Assembly (NCBI GenBank): GCA_943914835.1 | Contig: CALUDO010000012.1 | Coordinates: 1-31,719 of the forward strand | DNA from: an uncultured Eremococcus sp. | GTDB taxonomy: Bacteria; Bacillota; Bacilli; Lactobacillales; Aerococcaceae | Direction: 5' to 3' | Length of the DNA: 31,719 bases | Part shown: positions 1 through 7,974 of the stretch, piece by piece | Position numbering within the stretch: position 1 is the first letter of the stretch | How the letters are laid out: each line of letters opens with the position of its first letter | The notes under the pieces: generated by a model | What the model was told of the DNA's origin: nothing | The model's input: the letters and a program-made list of their open reading frames with translations, nothing else | The model's database searches: none | Position numbers and translations under genes: made by a program

Positions 1-73
1 GTTTTAAATAAGAGATAACTATATAATCTAATGGTGAAGGGTTACAAATATAGTTTGGGGAGGATTTTTTAAT

Positions 74-1036
74 ATGAAAAGTTTTAAAGTTATAGTAAAT
101 GTTCTACTGTTATGTGTGCTCTCATTATTTATCTTGAAGATAAATGCAAGAGCGCAAGATATGAACAATACTTTAATATTTTCTGAGCAAACAGAAAATT
201 CTGTAAATGTATCCTCTTTGGATTTAGAAACAAATGAAAGAACAGCAATTTCTGAATTTAATCTAGATGGATTAAAACTCAATCCATATAGTTTTAATAA
301 TATCGAACTATCTTTTTCTAATGACTTTGAGCAGATGATGGTTTTCAAAAGTGATTTAAAAAATTTGGGATTTGATGGCTATGATATAGGACTTATTGAT
401 GAAAATAGTAATTATAATTCGGTCTTTTTTGGTATGGTTTTAAAATATTTTGAAGATAATGGATCTGCTGATTCCTTTGGTTATCAAGAAAAAGTAAAAA
501 TAGCGAATTATCATTACGACAATCCATTTATTTATAATGATTATTTAATGAGCAGTTTTGATGTAACCATGAGGAAAGATAAAATCACGACATATTCAGG
601 CTATTTTATGGTACCTATAAATGATCTTTCTGATAATAAATTAAAAATATTCACCTATGAAAATGGTGAATTTGAAAGAGAATATAATGATTTAACGAAT
701 GAAGAAAAAATCATGTTTTCTAATTTAATAGGTCATAGTGATGAACTAACAAATAATAACATCAATCAAGATGGAGATCTATTAGAGGGTGGGATTTTAA
801 CAAAAAAAGATGGATCTGAAATTGAGATTTTAGAGCCTGAAGCAGTAGAAAAAATATATGACGAGGGACTATTTAATGAAAACGGTGAAAAAGTTTTATA
901 TATAGCCCAACCCGATAAAGAATCAAGTGAATTTGATATTTTTGAAACCTATATAGAGAATATTGAGCTGAAGAAAATTAATACAATAAATATTAATAAT
1001 ATTGAGTCAATTGAGTTTTTAAAATGGATTGATTAA
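74..1036 (+). CDS. Secreted protein of unknown function, 320 aa
   Basis: I do not recognise a family. The first ~27 residues form a typical export signal: Lys at 2 and 5, a hydrophobic core (about 7-21), then an NARA-Q signal-peptidase-I-like site. There is no lipobox cysteine near that site, so the product is probably released or wall-trapped, not a lipoprotein. The mature part is acidic, rich in Asn, Asp and Glu, has no cysteine, and alternates short strand-like segments, which would fit an extracellular beta-rich fold. The ATG at 74 is chosen because a GGGGAGGA Shine-Dalgarno lies at 57-64. A TATAAT at 22-27 could be its -10, with any -35 outside the window. The gene is clearly more AT-rich than everything to the right and has no operon partner here, so recent acquisition is plausible (inference). 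The coding call is firm; the function is unknown. Confidence 0.8.
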   Translation: MKSFKVIVNVLLLCVLSLFILKINARAQDMNNTLIFSEQTENSVNVSSLDLETNERTAISEFNLDGLKLNPYSFNNIELSFSNDFEQMMVFKSDLKNLGFDGYDIGLIDENSNYNSVFFGMVLKYFEDNGSADSFGYQEKVKIANYHYDNPFIYNDYLMSSFDVTMRKDKITTYSGYFMVPINDLSDNKLKIFTYENGEFEREYNDLTNEEKIMFSNLIGHSDELTNNNINQDGDLLEGGILTKKDGSEIEILEPEAVEKIYDEGLFNENGEKVLYIAQPDKESSEFDIFETYIENIELKKINTININNIESIEFLKWID

Positions 1037-1200
1037 GCGTCTGATGGTGATCAGTTGGTATTACTTGTGATATTTCTAATGTAAAAGGATAACTATTTTA
1101 ATTGGTATTCGAATCGATTTAACACAAGGGCGTATAAATAGGTGAATAAATAATCAAAAATCTAATGATAATTAGTAAAAGCAAGTGCTATATTGGTTAT

Positions 1201-1298
1201 ATAGACAAGAATATTAGCTTTTAAACAATGTGTATGAGCTTTGTTGTAGATAATCGTCATAATATTAAGCCCTGGAATAAGTTTCCAGGGCTTTTTTT
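1201..1298 (+). ncRNA. Candidate small RNA ending in intrinsic terminator
   Basis: A TGCTATATT extended -10 lies at 1186-1194, so a transcript could begin near 1201 and stop at the terminator T-run at 1298, about 98 nt. Within it AATATTA (1210-1216) can pair with TAATATT (1260-1266). Nested inside, AACAA (1224-1228) can pair with TTGTT (1241-1245). The outer helix ends one base before the terminator stem starts at 1267, so the helices could stack. No Shine-Dalgarno or ORF fits the interval. AT-rich DNA easily gives such pairings by chance and there is no recognisable -35, so this is a candidate only. The alternative is that the terminator simply ends the long 3' UTR of the 320-residue protein gene. 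Confidence 0.25.
1267..1298 (+). terminator. Intrinsic terminator
   Basis: A perfect 11-bp stem, AAGCCCTGGAA (1267-1277) with TTCCAGGGCTT (1283-1293), closes a 5-base loop and is followed by a T-run at 1292-1298. The T-run is only on the plus-strand side. It lies 230 bp after the nearest plus-strand gene. Confidence 0.9.
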
Positions 1299-1362
1299 AC
1301 GTATTTTATAAATTTTAGGCTTTATCTAATGTATGCAAATGCAAATAGTACTTGGTTTTGGT

Positions 1363-1539
1363 TTATTTAATAGAGAGTGTTTGTGTACTTTCAACTTTAG
1401 CCTGATCTGGATTTTGGGTATAGATTGAAATCATTTGTCGCCCAGCATAATAGATGGCATTACCAAAGATATATAGAATAATGATTACTGCAATCAAGCA
1501 AGTTAAGCATCCATTTGATCTAGATTTAGACATAGACAT
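1363..1539 (-). CDS. Small single-pass membrane protein, 58 aa
   Basis: I do not recognise this protein. The product begins MSMSKSRSNG, has one hydrophobic segment at about residues 11-32 that includes a CLTC motif at its start, and ends in a polar tail of about 25 residues. Positive residues sit before the membrane segment. The start at 1539 is preferred over the in-frame ATG at 1572 because AAGGAG (1549-1554, minus strand) is spaced 9 nt from it, whereas the upstream ATG has no such site. A TGTTATAAT extended -10 lies about 75 bp upstream. The gene stands alone, converging on the terminator at 1267-1298, whose T-run does not serve this strand. It could act as a small membrane regulator or stress peptide, but nothing in the sequence shows this. 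Confidence 0.6.
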   Translation of the reverse strand: MSMSKSRSNGCLTCLIAVIIILYIFGNAIYYAGRQMISIYTQNPDQAKVESTQTLSIK

Positions 1540-1611
1540 TAGCGATAACTCCTTTATCAAGCATAATCCCATTAGCGCACCTATTTTAATTATTGAATAT
1601 TACTAAATTAT

Positions 1612-1620
1612 ATTATAACA
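1612..1620 (-). promoter_or_regulatory. Extended -10 promoter of the 58-aa membrane protein
   Basis: Read on the minus strand the bases are TGTTATAAT, an exact extended -10 (TGn plus consensus TATAAT). No good -35 is seen 16-18 bp upstream, which extended -10 promoters tolerate. Transcription would start near 1605 and leave a leader of about 65 nt. Confidence 0.5.
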
Positions 1621-1725
1621 GAAATTTTCAGTTATTTCCTGTAAGGATTAATTTTTAACATTTCATCAGTGTTTTATATTTGCCTGCTAGTATTCTCTCT
1701 AGATAAGAAAGAAAGGAAGATACCT

Positions 1726-2826
1726 ATGCAAGCAAAAAAAACATTAGGTCTCAGTTTACTTGTCACTACTAGTTTTCTATTGAATCCAGTCCTGTCTTTA
1801 GAAGAGGCTCTAGCCGATGCTCATCAGATGGATAGTATGGTTGATCAGACCTCAGATGCATCTGTCAAGGATGAATCACTTTCTTCTGAAGCTGGTTCAG
1901 AAATGAGTTCAGACCAAGAGGGAATAAGTACTTCTTCAGCTCAAGATAACAAAATTCCAACAGACCCTGAAGCATTAAAAAAGGCCATCAAGGATTATGG
2001 GGATAAAATTACTGTCAAGGGACATCAAATGAATGTCCTCGAATTAGGTAAAGAACATAAAGGGAAGTCCAAGACCTTGGTCTTCATGCCAGGTTTAGGA
2101 GAGGCCTCCCAGCCTATGACCCACAAGAACTTGCTGGATCGGCTAGCTAAGAAATATCACATACTTGTGGTGGAACCCTTTGGTTATGGTTTATCAGATG
2201 TGAGTCATGAGGATCGGACTGTTGAAAATATTGTGGATGAACTTCACCAAGCGCTAGAACAAATGAAGGTTGATAGCTACGTTTTGGTTGCTCACTCCTT
2301 ATCAGGAATATATGCTATGAAATATGCTCAATCCTATCCCAAAGAGGTTGAAGCTTTAGTTGGAATGGATACGTCAACACCAATGATGAATGGCTATATG
2401 GATATTCAACATGAAGAAGCTCCAGTGGATGATTCGGGTCAAGCCACGGACCTACCTGAAATTCCTGATGTTCCAGAGGAAGTGAATCAGCAATACAAGA
2501 TGTTGGCCCAGTTGAATTTAAATAATGCGGATGTGGCGGACGAAAGTCAACGGTCCAACCAGGTCTTAATTGACGCTAAGGATGATAAGTTGCCAGCTGG
2601 AATTCCTGCTCTATACTTATTAGCCCAGGATTCTTATGAGGATATGGAGATGCGTCGAGAATATTTCGACCAAATTACAGAAGACTGGACTGATCAACAT
2701 AAGTCCTTGTCAGAAAATCCAGAGACCGTTGAATGTCATGTATTAGAGGGGGACCACCTTCTTTACATGACCCAATATCAAGAAATGTCAGACTTAATCG
2801 ACAAGTTCCTTAGTCAATTGAAATAG
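1726..2826 (+). CDS. Exported alpha/beta hydrolase
   Basis: Serine hydrolase of the alpha/beta fold, probably exported. Residues 1-30 are a signal peptide (MQAKK, hydrophobic core, then ALADA). Residues 31-75 are a low-complexity Ser/Asp/Glu-rich linker, typical of surface proteins. The hydrolase domain runs from about 95: MPGLGE (121-126) for the oxyanion region, AHSLSG with nucleophile Ser191, and GDH with catalytic His344. The acid is probably among the Asp residues near 300. The first nucleophile-elbow glycine is replaced by Ala (A-H-S-L-S), as in some esterases of the family. The start at 1726 is chosen over an upstream in-frame ATG at 1669 because AAAGGAAG (1712-1719) precedes it by a good distance and the signal peptide then starts properly. 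It is probably co-transcribed with the cyclotransferase 8 bp downstream. The substrate cannot be told. Confidence 0.85.
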   Translation: MQAKKTLGLSLLVTTSFLLNPVLSLEEALADAHQMDSMVDQTSDASVKDESLSSEAGSEMSSDQEGISTSSAQDNKIPTDPEALKKAIKDYGDKITVKGHQMNVLELGKEHKGKSKTLVFMPGLGEASQPMTHKNLLDRLAKKYHILVVEPFGYGLSDVSHEDRTVENIVDELHQALEQMKVDSYVLVAHSLSGIYAMKYAQSYPKEVEALVGMDTSTPMMNGYMDIQHEEAPVDDSGQATDLPEIPDVPEEVNQQYKMLAQLNLNNADVADESQRSNQVLIDAKDDKLPAGIPALYLLAQDSYEDMEMRREYFDQITEDWTDQHKSLSENPETVECHVLEGDHLLYMTQYQEMSDLIDKFLSQLK

Positions 2827-2834
2827 GCGGACCA

Positions 2835-3605
2835 ATGAAGGCTAAATTAATAATGTTTTTATGTATATTTTATCTGATTATAGGGGGAGAGCGGGTAGAG
2901 GCTGGTGAGGTAACCATGTTAAAGAAGTTTCCTGTAAAAGATCCCCTTTTTACCCAAGGGCTAGAAATAAGTAAAAACAAAGATCTTGTTCTGGGAACGG
3001 GAATAGAAGGGGAGTCAAGAGTAGGGATTTTCAATCTAAAATCGGGGCGCTTAGACCAGGTCCAGAAACTACCGAATGATTACTTTGGGGAAGGCCTCAC
3101 CTTCAGCCGCAAATATTTGTGGCAATTAACTTGGAAAGAGAAAAAGGTACTGAAAAGAAATCCTCAAAACTTTGAAATTATAGATGAAATTTCCATTTCT
3201 ACAGAGGGTTGGGGTCTATGTTATGATTCTGACCAGGACGTCATTTGGCGGTCGGATGGAACGTCGACACTTTATAAACATGATCCAGAAACTTTTCAAG
3301 AAATTGGGCAAATAAAAATTTCTATGGGAGACTTAGCAGCCTCCAAATTGAATGAATTGGAATACTATAATGGACATATTTACGCCAATCGTTTATACCG
3401 TGACGAGATTGTCAAAATTGATCCTAAACAGAAGAAGGTCGTTGATCAATATGACATAAGGCCCATTTTAGATAAGACTTTAAATGCAAATCAATTGGCC
3501 ACAGTGGATAGTTTGAATGGCATTGCCCATCTTGAAGGAGATACTTTTTATATTACAGGGAAATTATATCCTTATATATATGAGGTCAAGCTAGAATCAT
3601 CCTAG
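2835..3605 (+). CDS. Glutaminyl-peptide cyclotransferase (glutamine cyclotransferase family)
   Basis: Beta-propeller glutamine cyclotransferase of the plant/bacterial type, which turns an N-terminal Gln of peptides into pyroglutamate. Family hallmarks appear in order: FTQGLE (39-44), FGEGLT, EGWGLCYD, LNELEYYNGHIYAN and LNGIAHLEGD followed by FYITGKLYP near the C-terminus. Residues 1-23 are a probable signal peptide, so it likely acts outside the membrane. At 256 residues it has the usual family length. The start is 8 bp after the stop of the hydrolase gene with only a weak Shine-Dalgarno (AGGCGG overlapping that stop), which suggests translational coupling. A strong bidirectional terminator follows at once. 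The family assignment is firm; its physiological substrate in bacteria is not known to me. Confidence 0.88.
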   Translation: MKAKLIMFLCIFYLIIGGERVEAGEVTMLKKFPVKDPLFTQGLEISKNKDLVLGTGIEGESRVGIFNLKSGRLDQVQKLPNDYFGEGLTFSRKYLWQLTWKEKKVLKRNPQNFEIIDEISISTEGWGLCYDSDQDVIWRSDGTSTLYKHDPETFQEIGQIKISMGDLAASKLNELEYYNGHIYANRLYRDEIVKIDPKQKKVVDQYDIRPILDKTLNANQLATVDSLNGIAHLEGDTFYITGKLYPYIYEVKLESS

Positions 3606-3643
3606 AAAAAATCAACCCTCACTAATGAGGGTTGATTTTTTCT
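3604..3643. terminator. Bidirectional intrinsic terminator
   Basis: A perfect 17-bp inverted repeat, AGAAAAAATCAACCCTC (3604-3620) with its complement at 3627-3643 around the loop ACTAAT. Each arm carries A6/T6, so the GC-rich core is followed by a T-run on both strands. It separates the convergent cyclotransferase gene and fbp. Confidence 0.93.
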
Positions 3644-3653
3644 ATTAATTATT

Positions 3654-5528
3654 TTAGGTAAGGTGTTCTTTTAAGACTTGAATTTGATGCTCCAGTTCTT
3701 GACCGATATCCGTCTGACCGACATTGATTCGTTGGGGGCGTTTAGTAATGAGAGCTTGGTCAGGTAGAGGGTCTTGGAGGTTGGCAATAGCATGCTGGCG
3801 AGAGGTAAACGGATGATGGGCTACTAAATAGACCTCATGGGAGTTATCCACTAAGGTATAACCTGCAATCCCAGTAACCTTCTGGTAGGCTCTCGATAGG
3901 CCTCCATCAATGACTAGCATTTTTCCGTCAGCTTTAATTGGATTTTCTCCTTTTAAAGCCTTGACAGGGGTGTGACCATTAACTATATAGCCCTGTGGGC
4001 CTAGGTCAAATTCGGCTAGTACTTTCTTACAAAAATCAACATTATTCCGCAGCTCATAATAGGGATTTTGAATTTCTTTATGCGTCTCTTTATCTGATAG
4101 GAAATAGCGTTCAAAAGTCTTCATGGTTTTCTTGCCAAAAAGGGAAGAAGCGGGACCACACCAGAGGTACCAAATAAGGTCCGTAGCATAGTCTTCATGT
4201 TGTTCAGGTCTTTTATAGGCCTCTTGGATGGCTTCAAAATAATGGTCCATTAAATCCCGTCCTTTTAATTCTTTACCCTTGACTGAAAAGGACATAAACT
4301 CTCCTTCACCATCACAGGGTAAGCAGCCATGAAAAAGAAGGTTATTGTTGTAAGTCAGATAAAGATGTCCTTTATTCATCAAGAAATCAATGTGTTTCTT
4401 AAAGCGTTTAGATCTTTGGAGTTGGTTTAAAAGGTCTAAGATTACTAATTCCTCAGTTAAAGTCAGTTGATTGGGATGTTCTGGGTCGATTTGTTCAAAA
4501 CAGGGATTTTCTAGGGGATATGTTTGACCTTCTAGAAAAATGGTTTGGTGATCGGGAGAAATTTTACCCAATAGACTACGATTCGCCATGCCGAATTCTG
4601 AACGACGGTGGATTAACTGACCCTCTAGCTTAAATTGGATGATTGCTATGGCCTGGTGCATTTTTGTTATTTCGATCAAGTTTTCTTCATTTAGACCCTC
4701 AGCCCCATTCCCTCTTGGTCTAAAAGCAAGGTTATCATGATAGGTTTCTCTGGCAAACTTACGTAATCGGGATAAATCAATTTCGTAACCTTCCTCTAAA
4801 AGTCTAGTATGACCATAACGTAGGGAAATGCGTAAGGCAACGGCCAGGCAAGCTAAAGACCCAGAGTAGGCTCCAATCCAAATGATATCATGGTTACCTA
4901 ATTGAATGTCGATACTAGGAATATCCATGAGGGCATCTATAATTGCATCGGGATGGGAGCCACGGTCATAGATATCTCCTAAGATATGGAGATGGTCGAC
5001 AACAAAGGTTTGAACAAGATGGGCTAAACTACTAGCAAAATCACTAGCCAGGTTTAAATCGATGATGGACTGGAAGATGGCATCATAATAGTCCTGTTTA
5101 TTCGTATCTTGGTCATACTGATAGAGAAGTTCTTCAAGAATATAAGCGTATTGCTTTGGTAAGGCCTTACGAACCTTTGAACGAGTATATTTAGAGGAGA
5201 CGTGACGGGTCACCTTAACCAAGCGGTTTAAAAGAATCAGCCACTCATCTTGATTTAAGTTTTTTCCTTCGATAAACTCTTCCGGATAATAAATAGAAAA
5301 ACATAATTCTTTTTGTTGCTCCTGGGTCAATACACCATTAAAGAGTTCTGCCACTTTAATAGAAATGATTCCTGAACAATTACGTTTAAGATGGTCAAAG
5401 GCTTCAAATTCACCGTGCAAATCGGAAATAAAATGTTCTGTTGCTTTAGGTAATTGCTGGATAGCTGTCAAATTGATGATTTCAGTTTGGTCAAGGACCT
5501 GGTTTGATGGAATCGCTTTCTTTTTCAA
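3654..5528 (-). CDS. fbp: Fructose-1,6-bisphosphatase class III
   Basis: Gluconeogenic phosphatase converting fructose-1,6-bisphosphate to fructose-6-phosphate in the cytosol. It belongs to the Firmicutes class III family, which has a calcineurin-like metal centre: DLHGE (36-40), GDIYDRG (184-190), GNHD (211-214) and a C-terminal NGHTPV. Length (624) fits the family. No ATG is available at the N-terminus. Two TTG codons lie at 5534 and 5528; AAAGGAG (5538-5544) is only 3 nt from the first but 9 nt from the second, so I take 5528. A consensus-like promoter (5562-5590) precedes it. It is monocistronic, ending at the bidirectional terminator. The class III enzyme of Bacillus subtilis is known to be stimulated by phosphoenolpyruvate; nothing here tests that. 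Confidence 0.95.
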   Translation of the reverse strand: MKKKAIPSNQVLDQTEIINLTAIQQLPKATEHFISDLHGEFEAFDHLKRNCSGIISIKVAELFNGVLTQEQQKELCFSIYYPEEFIEGKNLNQDEWLILLNRLVKVTRHVSSKYTRSKVRKALPKQYAYILEELLYQYDQDTNKQDYYDAIFQSIIDLNLASDFASSLAHLVQTFVVDHLHILGDIYDRGSHPDAIIDALMDIPSIDIQLGNHDIIWIGAYSGSLACLAVALRISLRYGHTRLLEEGYEIDLSRLRKFARETYHDNLAFRPRGNGAEGLNEENLIEITKMHQAIAIIQFKLEGQLIHRRSEFGMANRSLLGKISPDHQTIFLEGQTYPLENPCFEQIDPEHPNQLTLTEELVILDLLNQLQRSKRFKKHIDFLMNKGHLYLTYNNNLLFHGCLPCDGEGEFMSFSVKGKELKGRDLMDHYFEAIQEAYKRPEQHEDYATDLIWYLWCGPASSLFGKKTMKTFERYFLSDKETHKEIQNPYYELRNNVDFCKKVLAEFDLGPQGYIVNGHTPVKALKGENPIKADGKMLVIDGGLSRAYQKVTGIAGYTLVDNSHEVYLVAHHPFTSRQHAIANLQDPLPDQALITKRPQRINVGQTDIGQELEHQIQVLKEHLT

Positions 5529-5561
5529 TTGCAAAGACTCCTTTACTTAGTAATTGACTCT

Positions 5562-5590
5562 ATCATACTTTTCTGGACAGTTTTTGTAAA
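5562..5590 (-). promoter_or_regulatory. Vegetative promoter of fbp
   Basis: On the minus strand: -35 TTTACA (5585-5590), 17-bp spacer, -10 TATGAT (5562-5567). No catabolite operator is evident around it. Confidence 0.7.
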
Positions 5591-5625
5591 GATTATGTAA
5601 ATCCTAAGAGAAGCTAAGCCATGTA

Positions 5626-5634
5626 TGTTATACT
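5626..5634 (+). promoter_or_regulatory. Extended -10 promoter of the YbjN-like / YitT operon
   Basis: TGTTATACT at 5626-5634 is an extended -10; no convincing -35. It lies divergent to the fbp promoter, with the two -10 elements about 60 bp apart. It covers the ATG at 5621, which argues against that ATG as a start codon. Confidence 0.5.
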
Positions 5635-5674
5635 GGCACTATCGTTAAAATCTAAATTAAAGGACGGGATTGTT

Positions 5675-6097
5675 ATGACTCAAATCAATGATAATGTTTT
5701 AAAGGTTTTAAAGGAAAAAAATATTCCTGTAACCAGCCAAGAAATTGAAGACGGCCATTACCTTCATCGGATGTCCTTTCAGGTTCAAAAGAGTAAGCAA
5801 TTGGTTGTTGAGATGATTATTCAAAATACCCAAGATCCTTATTGTGATGCTCAAATAGTTTATCGAAATATACATATGTTAGATGATCGATCTAAGGAAG
5901 CAGAAACCCTATCCTTAATTAATGACTTAAATGAAATGAAGACCGGTTATTACAACCTTTATTTAGCTGGAGATGGGGAAGTCTTTCTTCGGACACTAAT
6001 GCGGGCTGGGGAAGACGCACAACCAATATACCAAACTCTAGTGATGGGGTCTTCGATTGCTAGACATGTCATTCAAGAATTCCAAGAAAAATTATAG
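5675..6097 (+). CDS. YbjN-like domain protein, 140 aa
   Basis: A cytosolic alpha/beta protein with no signal peptide or membrane segment. The pattern (N-terminal helix VLKVLKEKN, a strand-rich middle, the LINDLNEMKTGYYNLYL segment, then GEVFLRTLM and a C-terminal helix) resembles the YbjN / type III-chaperone-like fold, known for putative sensory or chaperone roles. I rate that as a likely fold, not a proven family. ATG 5675 is chosen because AAAGGA (5659-5664) precedes it and the in-frame ATG at 5621 lies inside the predicted promoter. It is 15 bp upstream of the YitT gene and almost certainly in the same operon, so a role linked to that membrane protein is possible (inference). Confidence 0.75.
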   Translation: MTQINDNVLKVLKEKNIPVTSQEIEDGHYLHRMSFQVQKSKQLVVEMIIQNTQDPYCDAQIVYRNIHMLDDRSKEAETLSLINDLNEMKTGYYNLYLAGDGEVFLRTLMRAGEDAQPIYQTLVMGSSIARHVIQEFQEKL

Positions 6098-6112
6098 GAA
6101 GGGGGGACCTTC

Positions 6113-7030
6113 TTGATTAATCGTCTCATTGTCAAGTATCCGTTTCTGAACCCGATATGGACCGTCCTGGTGATTATTTTCGCTTCGGTGTGTTTTGCCG
6201 TAGCCTTGAATATTTTCTTATTACCGGGAAATATTTATTCTGGTGGTTTAACCGGGGCTGCTCAATTATTAACCTACTTTTTTGATCATGTGGTAACACT
6301 CCCCTTTAGCGTTCAAACGGGTACCCTTTACTTTCTCATTAATGTTCCTATGATTATTTTGGCATGGTTTCAGTTGGGGCAACGTTTTACCATACTTACC
6401 TTAATTGTGGTTGCCACATCTTCCCTCATGTCTAATTTAATTCCAATTACACAGGTCTCTTCAGATCCTTTCTTAAATGGGATAATTGGTGGGGTAGTGT
6501 CTGGTTCGGGTATTGGTGTACTAATTAAGTATGGGATGTCTTCTGGTGGCACCGATATTCTTGCTATGGTTATGAACCGGAAAACGGGCCACAATGTTGG
6601 TTCAATATCCTTTATGATGAATTTAATTATAATTGCCTTTGCCGGTTATCTCTATTCTCCAGAGAATGCCTTGTTTACGCTGGTATCTATGTTTGTAGCT
6701 TCTTATATGATTAATGTCATCCATACGAATGAACAACGGCTAACCGTCCTTATCGTTTCTAGTAAGGAAGATGAAGTGATCAACTCAATTTACAGTCGTA
6801 TTAATCGAGGCTTGACTATTCTGGATGGTCGAGGAGGTTATTCTAAACGCCCTCGTCACGTTCTAATGGTGGTGATTAACCGTTACGAACTCTTTGAGAT
6901 GGAGTTAGCGATTGAAGAAGTTGATCCAGATGCCTTTGTTAATATTATCCAATCCACTAAAGTTTCGGGTTATTTCTTGAGTCGAGAACAGCAAGAGAAA
7001 CTCAAGAAACAATCGATTAACTATAATTAG
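6113..7030 (+). CDS. yitT: YitT family membrane protein
   Basis: Integral membrane protein of the YitT family: an N-terminal membrane domain (DUF161, about residues 10-205, five or six hydrophobic segments, with Gly-rich motifs such as SGGLTGAAQLL and GMSSGGTDILAM) followed by a cytosolic DUF2179 domain (about 210-290, TVLIVSSKEDEV ... ILDGRGGYS). The biochemical role of the family is unsettled; transport or membrane-bound sensing has been proposed. The start is a TTG at 6113, six bases after the strong GGAAGGGGGG site (6098-6106); no ATG nearby fits. It is second in a two-gene operon and ends before a hairpin at 7079-7107. At 305 residues the length is slightly above the usual ~280-290. Confidence 0.88.
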   Translation: MINRLIVKYPFLNPIWTVLVIIFASVCFAVALNIFLLPGNIYSGGLTGAAQLLTYFFDHVVTLPFSVQTGTLYFLINVPMIILAWFQLGQRFTILTLIVVATSSLMSNLIPITQVSSDPFLNGIIGGVVSGSGIGVLIKYGMSSGGTDILAMVMNRKTGHNVGSISFMMNLIIIAFAGYLYSPENALFTLVSMFVASYMINVIHTNEQRLTVLIVSSKEDEVINSIYSRINRGLTILDGRGGYSKRPRHVLMVVINRYELFEMELAIEEVDPDAFVNIIQSTKVSGYFLSREQQEKLKKQSINYN

Positions 7031-7078
7031 CAGGAGCCTTTAATGGAAGGCTAGCATTCGAGAGACAACGGTATTTAA

Positions 7079-7107
7079 ACAGGCCCTTACTTTTAGTAAG
7101 GGCCTGT
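7079..7107. terminator. Hairpin between convergent genes, probable terminator
   Basis: Perfect 12-bp stem ACAGGCCCTTAC (7079-7090) with GTAAGGGCCTGT (7096-7107), loop TTTTA. The tail after it is only moderately T-rich (CTTTGT), and on the other strand TTTAAAT follows. Both convergent transcripts probably end here. A small 6-bp hairpin AGCCTT/AAGGCT precedes it at 7035-7052. Confidence 0.75.
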
Positions 7108-7136
7108 CTTTGTAATAAGGGAATGCATCGCTAAGC

Positions 7137-7946
7137 TTATAAATCAAAGTAGTGACTTAAGAAATGAGCTAGGCCATCTTCGTCGTTGGTGTATTCTGTG
7201 ACTTGGTCAGCAATTTCTAGAATTTCTGGGCGAGCGTTCTTCATAGCAACGCCAATGCCAGCATATTGCATCATTTCTAAGTCATTGTTTTCATCACCGA
7301 AAGCCAAAATAGCCTCTCTAGGAATCCGATAGAAGTCTGCGATAGCCTTGACACCGTCGTCTTTATGAATATCAGCCTTGATAATTTCAAGTAAGGGTAG
7401 GATTCCTCCCCAGGTTCGAACGGATACTTCCTTACCATAATGGGCCATGATTTGGTTTTCAATGTCTTTCATTTTGTCCTCCGGACAAAGGACTGTGAGT
7501 GCAGTAGGATTGCTAACTAGGGTCTGGCGATTAAGATTAGCAATCAGGCTAGAATCCTTCGGATAGAAGGGTGAGTCGGGTATATTTAAAGTAGAGGAAT
7601 AGAGTTGGTCCTTACCTTCAGCTAAGATAACATCGATATCAAACTCATCTTGGCGTTGGTAAAGCTCAAAGGCTATTTCTTTGTCTAGCTCATGGTGGTA
7701 ACTGGGAAGCCAAGAATCTTTTCCAGGGTAATGGCAAAGAGCACCATTAAAGTTAACAATTGGATTCTTTAAGCCTAATTTACGGTAAATATCTTTACTA
7801 TTTCGATAGGGACGCCCGGTCACAATGCAGACTAGGTGGCCAAGGTCGTCGAGTTTTCTTAGTGTTTCGATTGTTCTATCGCTTATTTGGGATTGGTCAT
7901 TGAGGGTAGTTCCATCTAAGTCGATAGCAATTAAATGTTGTTGCAT
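7137..7946 (-). CDS. Cof-type HAD family phosphatase
   Basis: Haloacid-dehalogenase superfamily phosphatase of the Cof subfamily (type IIB), which dephosphorylates sugar phosphates, FMN or pyridoxal phosphate depending on the member. Motif I is DLDGT with nucleophile Asp9 and Asp11, motif II is IVTGRP, and motifs III/IV fall at Lys (ADIHKDDGVKAI) and GDENND (217-222). The cap domain lies between about residues 85 and 195. Full length at 269 residues. ATG 7946 has AAGGGG 9 nt upstream. It is transcribed alone, divergently from the alpha/beta hydrolase. The neighbourhood (YitT, Cof-type phosphatase, hydrolase) recalls the yitT-yitU-yitV region of Bacillus subtilis, so a YitU-like role is likely. 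The substrate cannot be read from sequence. Confidence 0.92.
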   Translation of the reverse strand: MQQHLIAIDLDGTTLNDQSQISDRTIETLRKLDDLGHLVCIVTGRPYRNSKDIYRKLGLKNPIVNFNGALCHYPGKDSWLPSYHHELDKEIAFELYQRQDEFDIDVILAEGKDQLYSSTLNIPDSPFYPKDSSLIANLNRQTLVSNPTALTVLCPEDKMKDIENQIMAHYGKEVSVRTWGGILPLLEIIKADIHKDDGVKAIADFYRIPREAILAFGDENNDLEMMQYAGIGVAMKNARPEILEIADQVTEYTNDEDGLAHFLSHYFDL

Positions 7947-7974
7947 TAAAGATGACCCCTTTCTAATCTGTTCT

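Larger units (their letters stand above)
1037..1362. other. Gene-free stretch with possible small RNA and terminator
   Basis: No ORF with a credible start and ribosome binding site is visible on either strand over these 326 bases. The stretch is AT-rich. Its right half holds a possible short transcript (1201-1298) ending in a clear intrinsic terminator. The left half (1037-1180) shows nothing I can support beyond a weak promoter-like TTGTGA at 1065-1070. Confidence 0.6.

Noticed and set aside
28..348. Minus-strand ORF of 106 aa opposite the first gene
   Set aside because: It lies antisense to a gene with a signal peptide and good Shine-Dalgarno; its own composition and lack of a ribosome site mark it as a shadow.
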